Positions 35,501-46,533 of a DNA stretch of 64,000 nt are shown here, one piece after another. The notes under the pieces are model-generated. The model was given only the letters and a program-made list of their open reading frames with translations, did no database searches and had not been told where the DNA came from. The position numbers and the translations under genes were made by a program. The stretch lies in NCBI GenBank assembly GCA_034620365.1, contig JAQGEQ010000071.1:2356001-2420000 (forward strand), in the 5' to 3' direction. Position 1 is the stretch's first letter. The number at the start of each line of letters is the position of its first letter. Origin of the DNA: Pegea sp. RAD2-039 (lineage: Eukaryota > Chordata > Thaliacea > Salpida > Salpidae).

Positions 35501-38500
35501 TTGTATCAGATGATTGTGGTTGTCGAGCGATGTATGAAAACAGAAATTAATTCGAAAATATTTATCACTTTTGAAGTTGCCACGTTGCAATTTACAGATT
35601 CTAGCAATACAACTACAACGAAATGAGAAAGTAAGATAAACATCCAGAACTTCATACCAAGTGGCGTAATTGAGGAAGATAGTAAACCCAATTAACTTAG
35701 TTAAAAAATTTTATGAGAGTCACAAATGAAAATTGTTGTTGAAATACTTGGTATTGGTGTAAGGTCAATTTGTTTGTACTAAATCTGCTCAAGCAAATAC
35801 ACAAGCTTCTATTTGAGCTTTGAACATTTGTTTTTGACAAATTAAGAAACAAAAAGCTTTTGTTGACTTGCAGTCGTCGATTAATTTCATAAATATTTTT
35901 GATCAGATCATAAAATCAAGTTTGTTGATTATTTTCCAACAAAATATTTTCAGAAAATAAAAACTTTGTTGTTTACGATTTCACTGCATGCGCCACCTCG
36001 TGGCCACTTTTATTTACTCACCAATAAACTCAATAGTTGAATTTGTACATTCGGGTCGAGTGTGAGGCTGCCCCATTATATTAGTCCCTGGATGCCGCAA
36101 GAACTCCTCAGGAGTCTCGTTAACTGTGTAACAAACATTACATCGCCACTTACGAGGCTCCAAGAAGTAGACAAACGGGTTGATGTAAGTTCGACAACGT
36201 TTGCATCTAACAATGGTTCCTGCTGACACAAAAAATCTTAGTTGAGAGTCAACATCAATTTGGTGATGAAGAGACCAGCTGAGATGACCGGCAACGAAGT
36301 GAGATCTTTAAAAGGATGAACGATTAAACCAAAGGGTAGTTTCACTTGTGAAAGAAGTGCTTGAGTGTTGGGAATGGCGTTAAGTGTACATCTCATCACC
36401 CTGTTACAGATTTGATGAAGATCTGAGATACTGATGATTAGAACTCACTCTGGATGACAATTCTTACGCCCTGGAGGGACTAGTGACCCTGAGTTTGAGT
36501 AGGAATCAAAACTCATTGGTTCATTGATGGACTTGTGTTGGGGAAGAACTCTTTTTAGCTGTTGAAAGATTACTTGAAATGATGAAATGGAAATGATTGG
36601 AAACCTGGATCAAGTTGATTGGTTGTTGTCCATGGTCTTGTATGTTCATGTTACTCATCATTCGAGAAGGATCGCGAAGATTTTGAGGAGCTTGAAGGTT
36701 TGGGTAGCCAGCTGTAAGAAGTGTAAGCTTACAAAATGATTCATCAAAAAACAGATCAATTTTATTTTGATATTTTCAATTTGATGTTTGAACTTTTGGA
36801 TTTTTATAAATTGAAATAAAAGGACTTTCAAAACTGATAAAAACTCTTTAAAAATGAAAAGTACAGACATAGATGGCTTGTAAAATCGGCTAATTAGTAT
36901 ATCACAGGGATTTAAACTTAGATAAAAGAAATTAGCTCATGTAAAACCAAAATTTAAATAAATAATCAAAAATCTCAAATCAATGCTTTTAAATGAAAGT
37001 TTTGAAAAATGAGCGATGTTAATTATACTAACTTTGGTTTGGTCTATTTTCTACTCTAGTATTTGGTGCAGTCCCAAAAGTTCTTTGTGATTGATAGTCG
37101 ATAGCTGTACCAGTAGATGTTTGTTGGTGCATTTGTCCTGGTAAGGGTGGTGGACCAGTAGCTGTTTGCTGGTTCATTTGCCCTGGTAAGGGTGGTGGAC
37201 CAGTAGATGTTTGCTGGTGCATTTGTCCTGGTAAGGGTGGTGGACCAGTAGCTGTTTGCTGGTTCATTTGCCCTGGTAAGGGTGGTGGACCAGTAGATGT
37301 TTGCTGGTACATTTGTCCTGGTAAGGGTGGTGGACCAGTAGTTTTTTGCTGGTGCATTTGCCCTGGTAAAGGTGGTGGACCAGTAGATGTTTGCTGGTAC
37401 ATTTGTCCTGGTAAGGGTGGTGGACCAGTAGATGTTTGCTGGCGCATTTGTCCTGGTAAGGGTGGTGGACCAGTAGATGTTTGCTGGTTCATTTGCCCTG
37501 GTAAGGGTGGTGGACCAGTAGATGTTTGCTGGTGCATTTGTCCTGGTAAGGGTGGTGGACCAGTAGATGTTTGCTGGCGCATTTGTCCTGGTAAGGGTGG
37601 TGGACCAGTAGATGTTTGCTGGTACATTTGTCCTGGTAAGGGTGGTGGACCAGTAGTTTTTTGCTGGTGCATTTGTCCTGGTAAGGGTGGTGGACCAGTA
37701 GATGTTTGCTGGTACATTTGTCCTGGTAAGGGTGGTGGACCAGTAGATGTTTGCTGGTACATTTGTCCTGGTAAGGGTGGTGGACCATTAGATGTTTGCT
37801 GGTACATTTGTCCTGGTAAGGGTGGTGGACCAGTAGATGTTTGCTGGTACATTTGTCCAGGTAAGGGTGGTGGACCAGTAGTTTTTTGCTGGTGCCGATT
37901 ATCAATATTAGAGTTTGGTAGAGTCATTGGTGGTAAGTTGTTCTGGCAAACAATAAAATATTAATTTCAAATAAATTTTTCAGATTTTAATAATAGATAG
38001 CAATCCAAAATATACTCCTATGTTAGAAATATTCAACAAAGTTATCTAAAACTACTAATACAAAACTATAAACATAGTTTTACAATAAACAGAATCAAAT
38101 ACAAAACACTTTAAATTTCAAACTCTAAAAAACTGAGATACCTGAAAACATGTCATGCCTGGAGCAGATGGCCCATAAAGATTGTCACTTTTCATTAAAT
38201 TTTGAGGTGAAAATCTTTGCAAATCATTTGGTTCATTGTTTTTCATGTTTAGAGAAGCTAAAATTGTTAAAAAGTATTTATTTACAGAATAAAATATGGC
38301 TGCAGATAACAAGTCATATAGCTCTTAAGGTGAGCAAAAGCAATATGACTACAGAAAAATAAAAGAAAAAGTTTTAAGTACAAAAGTTTAACATAAGTAA
38401 TGTAAAATAATCAGAACATAAAGGTAAAAGCATTACACAGTTAATAAAAAAAAAACAAATAAGGAAAATGGCAATATAATTTATTAAGAGAATTATTCAA

Positions 38501-39098
38501 ATCATACTTTTTAAACCTAATTTTTAAGAGTAGCAAAATTTTCTGCATTAATTATAGAAGCATGATTAATAGATATAAAAATCAATTAAATCAACAAGTT
38601 CAACTTCTATTTGTAAATTAAGGTTTATTTTTCAAGAAGACAAATTGAAACAATTAGTAGTTGGGTAATTAAATCAAAATTTTGTTTCCAAAATACCTGT
38701 AGATTTAAATGCCATACTATTTTTGTTCAACAACTGATCAGAAATTGGGAGTTGGTTATTTACAGAAGAAAGTTTTGAATTGTTTTGAAGTAACTGATTT
38801 GACATTTGCTTATCAATAGGACTGATAGAATTATTAGAGTTTTGAAAACTTTGCATTCCATAATTTAAATGAGATTGTTGATTATTAGTTTGTTTATCAC
38901 CTATAAATAAATTTAAAAAATTCAATATTATCAATTAAAACTCTTAAAATATAAATAAATTCTCTTATATTTATCAATATGATAGAAAACTTTCTATCTT
39001 AGTAAATACATTTAATGTAAAGTTAAATAATGAACTTTACCAGATGGAAGATTTGATCCATAGCTATAGAGATGACTAGGGTAGGAACCTTGATTCAT
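32600..39098 (-). CDS. SEC24: COPII coat protein SEC24 (SEC24A/B type), 21 exons
   Basis: Twenty-one exons, 1216 residues. Exons: 39098-39041, 38900-38697, 38257-38142, 37942-37033, 36711-36605, 36558-36449, 36400-36276, 36222-36022, 35337-35231, 35112-34971, 34691-34522, 34470-34294, 34243-34189, 34122-33964, 33917-33745, 33693-33582, 33525-33347, 33299-33165, 33110-32919, 32871-32768, 32714-32600. SEC24 selects cargo for COPII vesicles at ER exit sites. After about 430 low-complexity Gln/Pro residues come [12 protein letters not shown], the zinc finger ([11 protein letters not shown] to CNVC), the trunk ([33 protein letters not shown]), the beta and helical domains ([49 protein letters not shown]) and the gelsolin domain ([19 protein letters not shown]). 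The match is to the A/B class. Exons 6-21 and their 45-60-nt introns are much GC-richer than the 5' exons. SAR1 is the divergent neighbour. Confidence 0.97.
34166..34197. repeat. 16-bp perfect tandem duplication at a SEC24 splice donor
   Basis: Two consecutive copies of CATTTACACAAAGTCG on the plus strand. Read on the minus strand each copy carries the same exon end and donor (TTTGT|GTAAAT) of exon 13. Only the first copy met by the transcript keeps the reading frame into exon 14. Confidence 0.85.
37115..37879 (-). repeat. 45-bp minisatellite, 17 units, coding PPPLPGQ repeats in SEC24
   Basis: Seventeen head-to-tail 45-bp units in SEC24 exon 4, each coding [15 protein letters not shown]. Position x is Tyr, His, Asn or Arg; two units end QKT and two end QTA. 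Higher-order order is visible: QKT units are seven apart and an Asn-QTA/His-QTS pair is repeated at the C-terminal end. All units stay in frame with no stop. Human SEC24 N-termini are Pro/Gln rich but lack such an array. Copy number is likely to vary between individuals, and assembly collapse is possible. Confidence 0.97.
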
Positions 39099-42000
39099 AA
39101 TAGAGTTGATGATTCATTAACTAAAATTAATTGCTGTAAATCTTTGCTCACGTTTAAAGTGAAAATGCTTAACCCTACTTAAACATTTTTTTTTAAATTT
39201 AAGAAAACAATCTTTAGAAGTTCAGTATTGAGCAACATTTTATTATAATAATATATAATCAGATAATCATAAAGCAAGTAAACTTCAAATATTTATAAAA
39301 CCTATTCTATAAGTTAATGACAAATTCTATATCGCAATATTTTTACTTAAATGACATGGTCCTTGTTAAATTAATTTATTCTTAATATTTATAGAATTAT
39401 CTAAATGATATTTTAAGTGTTCATTTTTATCTAAGTACAACTAAATCATGATGAGTATAATTTATGAAACATAATCTTATTAACAACTCTAATAATAATA
39501 ATAACATTGACTAATATAATATAATAAAAAATTGCTTTGATATTAAAGTATATATTATATTGATTTAATAAAGAAAGTTATAAGAAAATAAAATTTGATA
39601 AAAATATTTAGTTTCATAATGGAAGATGTTAAAAGAAACTAAATGTTTTAATCTAAATGCTTAAATTAAAATCTCTAACAGCTTCTGTATGATCAGAAGA
39701 CAAAATTATAAGTCAAAATATAAAAAAGATAAAAAATTTTATTTTACTTGTAATTCAATTTACTAATACAAAATAAAGTTAAATTTCTTTATAATTTGTA
39801 AACACTATAACAAGAATATTTAAAGAAACTAAACATCAGCATCAGAAATTAACTTCCGTTTAATTTATAAAGAGTAAAATAATTGAGGTTTTAAGCTTAA
39901 AACTACTCATAAGAAAACAGTTGAATGAATAGTCAATTCGATATAATAGTCTCAACTATAGGATGAATACTTCAATAATATAAACTTGAAAAATATATAT
40001 AATAATATAATTAGCTTATATTTTAAACTATTCTCAAGTATGTAAAACTATTCAATTTTTACTTGTTTAGTAAACTTATACTAATACTTAGCAAAGATTA
40101 ATATAATCAATAAACTTATATTCAACAAAAAATAAAGATGAAAGTTTACATTCATTGTAAGAACAGTAAGTATAAGTTAGCTTTAATTTGCTTAGCAATA
40201 CAAATGGTAGGAACCTTAAAACAATACTTTGTTTATTTTTTATCCTTTATGGTGAAATACCAGATGTTTATTTTTATAATTTTAAACAATTCAAAAAATT
40301 ACAAATATTTTCTTTTACTGAAATGAAACTAATCTGATTTTATGATGATACCGATCATTATGTTTTAACCGATTTTGCAGTTTATACATTATGCGTCACC
40401 CATTTTCGTTCTCTCAAAAACTTACACAAGTTTCAATGAAGAAAAGTTCATATATTCTATAAATTTATTTATGAACTTTTTAATTTTTGTATCCTGAAAT
40501 CAAGGTTATAAAATTTTGAATTCATTTCTTAAACTTTATAGTTTGATATTTTTTGAAACTCAATACACCAGAAGAATTGACTATTTACCAAAGTAGAATC
40601 TAAAATCAAAATAATTTTAACCGCCAGGTGGTGACTAAGATTTGAAGTTTATTAAAAAACAGCATGAATGTAGAGTTCAAAGGTCGACTAAAAGGAGAAC
40701 GTGGCAATAAGATTGTTATTCTACAAGATTTGTATCTTATTTCTACTTTAAAATATTAATTTTTTTAGCAACTTATTATGGAAATTTACTTTAAGATTGT
40801 CGAAACAGTAAAATATATGTGGAATGTTTCATAAGCATACGTCATCATTTTCATACCGATTCAATGAAGCGAAATAAATTGTCAAGCAGAAACCCCTATC
40901 TAGGTACTAGTAACGTACGAAGTTGTTCTTGTGATAGAGTGGGCGTAAGTGCTTAACGATATGCTCATTTTCCATTTTGTGGAAGAAATCTTTTCTTCAA
41001 CTGTGTTTATTGATTTTGTTTTTATTCATTCAGTTTTTACGAATTAAAATGTTTTAGATAACTATAGAAGAATTCTTTTGTACAGTAAATTTATAACTTT
41101 AATAGATATTAATTTGTTTAATTGGGAATTAGAATTAATTAGATATTGAGATAATTTGTGTAATTATTTATTATCAATACAAATATTTTTTGTAAAAAAC
41201 TTATATCCTGTTAAATAAGGTAATACATCACTTGGTTTTATAATCTTTTAATTTTATATTACTGATTTTACTATCACTTTTAATTATATTGAATAATATT
41301 TTTATAATATTTTTCTTCAAAAAATTTATATTCTGCTTTATTTCACCAAAAACTTTTTATATGTTTTTATTGTTTACTAACAAAACATTTGATTTATTAT
41401 ATTAATGAAAAAATAAAATAATACTTTGTAGGGGTTATTATTCTATCAAAATTATTTGTTTGAGTTATTAAGCTGTCAGTGCATAAATGAATAATCATAT
41501 GATAATTATAAGCATTATATCTGAGTCAAGCTGATGTAATATCTTAATTTAAAGTTTATTTATATATCTATAGTTATGAAAGGACAGAATTATAATTGGA
41601 ATTTTTTTAATGATTGCATAAATGATTTTTTAGAATTTGTTATCAGTTTTAACTTTGATAATAAGTTATGTTGATATTTTTATTTGTTTAGTTTATGAGT
41701 TTAACACAAACAAGAGCAGTTGGTTTCTAAGCTGTGCACATTTATGGATCAAACTGAACATAGTAAATTTAATAAACTTTAGAATAAATTTTTTTTGTAG
41801 ATTATATTTATTTTTTATGAAATAAATCAAATTTTGTAAAATTGGTTGAATAATTTGTTGGCTCTATAGTTGTGGGTTTTACTTGTTATTTTATGTATAT
41901 AATTGTTTTATTCATGACTAAAAATAATTTCATAGTTGTATAGTTTTTATCAATATACATTTTAAAGTCTTATTATTATTTTAATGTTTAAATGATTACT

Positions 42001-42503
42001 TTTAAAATGGTTAGATTTTAATTATTTTTAATTTTGATATGAACTTTGTTATAAAATCATTATTATGAACATATATGATATACGCTTAAAACTATATCAT
42101 AAAGCATAGATAAGTAATTGAAATATTAATAGCATTGAGCAAAAGATATAAATTTATTTTATTTGATAGTTTATAAAGGCTAACGTCCTTTTTTTATCTC
42201 TAAAAAATTAAAAAAAGATTAATAAAACTTGTTTAGTAATTAGTTTCATTAATAAAACTTCTATTTTTCTTATTAAGTAGTAGTTACACATAATTTGCTG
42301 TAGATTAATTTGTATTTTTCACTAATGTGTATAAAGATAAGCTGTGGTTTAAATAAATATGAAATATAGATAATTTTTAAATGAGGTTAACTATATGTAG
42401 AGGTAATTTTGTTTAATATATTTGTTTTTACAAAGGGTTTTTTTTTAATATTAGTAGATTTGGATAATAAATTAACGTTTTTAACAAATTTAAAAACTTT
42501 ATC
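39099..42503. promoter_or_regulatory. Shared upstream region of the divergent SEC24 and SAR1 genes
   Basis: 3.4 kb separating the two COPII genes, which run outward from it. Mostly AT-rich. A GC-richer stretch at 40615-40990 holds CCGCCAGGTGGTGAC (40621-40635, CTCF-like) and other CpG-containing words and is the best candidate for a common promoter/enhancer zone. An acceptor-like TTTTAG lies 27 nt before the SEC24 ATG. Short open frames at 40138-40326 and 41637-41825 look like chance AT-rich frames. Confidence 0.4.
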
Positions 42504-44080
42504 ATGTTTATAATTGATTGGTTTAAAGCTGCATTGCAATATCTTGGCCTTGCTAATAAGAGTGGTAAACTTATGTTTTTGGGTTTGGATAATGCTGGAA
42601 AGACCACTCTTTTACATATGTTAAAAGATGATAGAATGAGTGTCCATGAACCAACTCTTCATCCAAGTAATTACTTCTTTAATAAGATTTCCAAAGAATA
42701 TTTTAGTAATTATCCTATTTTCATGACATTTAATTTATAAATTAAATTATTAGAAAATGATTTAATAAATTTTTTTTTGATAATTAATTTGTTATAATAG
42801 CTTCAGAGCATTTGACCATGGGTAACATCACTTTCACCACTTATGATTTGGGTGGACATACACAAGGTAACCACAACAATTTTGCTTTACAAAGATATTA
42901 TTTTCAATCTGTTCAAACTTTGTACCTAAATTGTATGATTTAGTTTGTTTTATTAATTATATCTTTGATTTTATTATTACATCCTGAAGTATTATATAAA
43001 TTTCAGTTTTTATTAACTACAAACTATTCTATATTTTTTCATGTTTTTTATAAATTACTGATATTTGAAAAATTAACATTCTAGAAAATTTTAGAAAAAC
43101 TTATTCTTCTTAACTCATAATAGATTTATAGTAAACATGCATGACTAGGTTTTGTTTATCAACTTTTTTATAAGTGAGTTGCTTTCAGCAAATTATTTGT
43201 ACTTTTGTCTAATCTTAAGAATATTTTTTATTGATGAAAGTTTATTAACCTTGTAGCTTTTCATTTTTTTCAAATTTATACTAAAAATAAAAATATTTAT
43301 GATTTGGTTTAAGATTTTGTTTTACACTTACTGTTTGTTTTTGTGATATGATGAATTTTAAAAAATAATATAATCATAATGATGAGATTTTTTTAATAAT
43401 AAACAACAGTGAATGTTTAACTGAAATTTTTCATAAAATTTGATAAGTATTTGGTAATGTAGTTCAAATCTTTGATTAAAATTCTGATTTTACATCACTT
43501 ATTATTTGTTTGTTTGAATTAGTTAAAAATTCACTAAACTAATGCTCTTTGTACTTCTTCAACTTCACTTTAGTTGTATTTAAAATTAAAAAAAACTTTT
43601 GAAGCAATCTTACTTTCTATCCACAGCAAGAAGAGTGTGGAAAGATTACTTTCCAGCCGTCAATGGAGTAGTTTTTATGATTGATGCTGCGGACCCTCAA
43701 CGGCTCAACGAAGCTAAAGAAGAGCTAGATGTATCCAGATAAATTCAAATGAATTTCATTGCTTAATTGAAACTTGTTTCTTGCAGAATCTGTTATTGGA
43801 TGAGCAAATTGAAAATGTCCCAGTTTTGATATTAGGAAACAAAATTGACAGAAACACTGCTGTGAGCGAAGAACAGCTGAAGTACACCCTCGGTTTAAGA
43901 ACCACAGGAAAAGTATGTCTTCAATTTCATGTAACTACTATTCAATTTGCTGTTTTTTTAAAGGGACAGGTTCCACTTACAAATCTTGGTGGTTCACGAC
44001 CAACAGAACTCTTCATGTGTTCAGTTTTGAAGAAGCAAGGTTATGGCGAGGGCTTCAGATGGCTCAGTCAGTATATGTGA
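42504..44080 (+). CDS. SAR1: Small GTPase SAR1 (COPII), 5 exons
   Basis: Exons 42504-42666, 42801-42866, 43627-43730, 43787-43912 and 43964-44080; 191 residues (human SAR1A/B 198). SAR1-GTP inserts into the ER membrane and recruits SEC23/SEC24. The N-terminus [16 protein letters not shown] is the membrane-bending amphipathic helix, starting with the Met-Phe-Ile motif of the family. G1 is GLDNAGKTT, the switch I threonine is in HEPTLHP, G3 is DLGGHTQARRVW with the catalytic His, G4 is NKID and G5 is CSV. The end, [14 protein letters not shown], lacks the usual terminal acidic residue. Intron 2 (760 nt) is the only long one. The last acceptor is AAAG. Confidence 0.97.
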
Positions 44081-46533
44081 TTGAAATCACACCTTAACTG
44101 AAGTAACAACTAGCTCATCTCCAACTTTCTCCCATGTGAGCGTAAATCCATAAAAAAGTCTTCTATAAATAAACATGATAAATATTTTCACATGAAATTC
44201 TTCCTTCAGTTTCTTAAAATTGCTTTCGCTTCCTCATAAAAGTTGTTTACTTTTTGCTTGCTTTTCCATTTCCTAATGTTCGTTTTTCATCTTAAACGGC
44301 TGCAACATTAAACAAATGAAAAAGGAATGTATATACATATCGGCAATGTTAATTGATGTTGTGTTTGAAACTATCAACTGATTGATGAATCACAACAGTC
44401 CATTCCATTCCAAAAGAATCCTTATTTCAGTTGTAAGTGTTTTTCAAAGTAGTCCTTAAATCTACTAAGTGAAAGCAACTTTTGTTGGGGGTGAACAGTT
44501 TGAATTTTATAAAAATGGTTAAAAGTATTTGGAAAACAAATACTCTTGCTTTTTAAATAATAGCATTTTCTTTTTATTGCTCTTTTAGTTTAGATTGTTA
44601 GTTTAGTTGGCAAGGTGCCCTATTGAGATATTTCACGACAAGCAGTTTACGTAGCTTGTGGCAATTGGTTGTTTTCTTGTAATAATAAAAATATAAACAA
44701 TTGGCTTTATTAGTAATGTAGTTTAGACTAAAGTTAACTCTTCTGGTAAAAACTTAGTGCTTAAAACTAGTTCTAGAAAGTTACTTGGATAGATTATTAG
44801 ATTTTGTTAGTTTTGCAATTAAATTACACAAGTTGAAAGTGCAGAGGTAAGTTAGAGTAAGATAAAATAAGCTGATTAAAAATCGAATTAGCTTTCACAA
44901 AATCCTATTCAGATCGATTTATTCAATACTGCTTCGATATTATGGTTAATTGCTTTAAACTAGTTCTCAAACTTTAATTAAGTTTATGATGTAAATTCTC
45001 CACTGAAAATTAAAGGATAACAAATTAAAATGATAATCAGTGAAAAAAGGAAAAATGAGTTATGTTGTCAAGTTTGGCCACCCCCATTAAATATCTATAT
45101 TTTTTTTCCAAATGAATATATCTCTGTTAAAAGATTATTTAAAAAATTATTCAAAGTTTGCAATATAATATCAGAATTTATTTGATTACAATAAGTTAGC
45201 AGGTATATAATAAAACAATCAATTAACAAAAAATTAATCGGTCAGTATGCATATGTTTTTAGAAAAAAATAAAGCAAAATCTCTAAGACTCAGTAGTTTA
45301 GTTTAAATTTCAGTATTAAGAGCAAACAAAGAGAGGAAGAGGTAGACTGGTGTTTAACTTGATCGAGAAGTAGTTCACTTTACTTTACACAAACAAGTTC
45401 AAATTTCACCTTGTTGTCAGAGGTGCTGTCGCGCTGAATAAGGCCATCAACCTATCACGGTAAGTATCTGCGCTAACTATAGGTAAATAGTGCCACATTC
45501 TGGTGATTACTTCGGGAGAAGTAAAGACGTAAACATAAGAGTAAACCTATATACCGTTGACCTCGTTGTTACTGTCTCAGGTCGCTGAGTCGTGTCACGA
45601 AGCAGTGTATCTAAAGAGTGAGATAGTTAAGCGCACGCTGCTTTCCATTATATTTGAAACCCATTTACAAGCAGAAAGGCAGTATGCAAGCTAAAGTATA
45701 CCCAGCGAACTCCTATAGCAAACGTGACATATGGAAGCCACAATCATGATTCTTCTAGACTTAGATTATTCTTTCTTTACAGATTTTTCGGATACTTTTC
45801 TTGGATTGTCTTCCAAATCGATATAAAGGTGACTTGGTATTAAAAAACTAAATGCAGCAAAAAAGAAAAGAAAGTGCATAGATTATTTTTGATTTACGAT
45901 ATAAGATATTTCATTACTAAATTAGCGTTTATGCAGCAAATGTTAATAATAACATTCAAAGTTGAATAAACAACTTAACCATTGTATGTAGAATAAATTA
46001 TAACAATTCTATTGTGGATGAATTTAATATTTTAATTTGCTAAAAATTTGTTAAATATTGAATTTAGAAGTAAGGCTCATGATGATTCTATATTGGTTCT
46101 AGTATTCATACATAACTAAATTGATATCCACTAAAATATTAATTCCATTTAAATCTTGTTTTTCTTTCCTTTTAAGAAAAAAATCAGAACTTATTTCTTA
46201 ATCAAGCTTTAATAATCTTTAAATGTCAGTTAAAACCGTTTTATATTTTCATTCGCTCACAAAAGCTTATTGGCTATTGATTGATTAACAAAGAAGTTAT
46301 TTCTTTTGTAAATCATTTAGTTACTTTATTTTTAGTTCAAGCTTATTATTTTTTTACGCTAGGTATATAATATTTATGTTTTTTAACATTAAATAAGCTA
46401 ATTTTTAAAGGCAGTCAGTAAAAGTTATATTCGCTTTGGGGAAACTTTTTTGTACTACGATGATCGATTAGTCAGTGAGGTATTATAAATTTTAAAGATA
46501 CTTGATTAACAATTATTTCATTTGCTCCTCGAT
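44081..46533. other. Intergenic SAR1 to NCBP2
   Basis: 2.4 kb. It holds the SAR1 3' UTR and, at 45335-45665, a GC-richer block listed separately. The rest is AT-rich and I see no gene. Confidence 0.45.
45335..45665. repeat. GC-richer block, possible decayed mobile element
   Basis: About 330 bp of higher GC between AT-rich flanks, with words such as GTGCTGTCGCGCTGAATAAGG and TTAAGCGCACGCTGC. No long open frame and no splice-site pattern of a gene. It resembles the islands at 16.4-17.5 kb in composition, but I could not align them by eye. A SINE or transposon remnant, or a promoter element for NCBP2, are both possible. Confidence 0.3.

Noticed and set aside
37489-37905. A 138-codon frame overlapping the SEC24 repeat array on the same strand
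   Set aside because: It is the second frame of the 45-bp minisatellite; every unit is open in both frames, so its length only reflects repetition. The PPPLPGQ frame joins correctly to neighbouring SEC24 exons.
40138-41825. Two plus-strand frames of 62 codons in the SEC24-SAR1 spacer
   Set aside because: AT-driven hydrophobic frames without splice or homology support.
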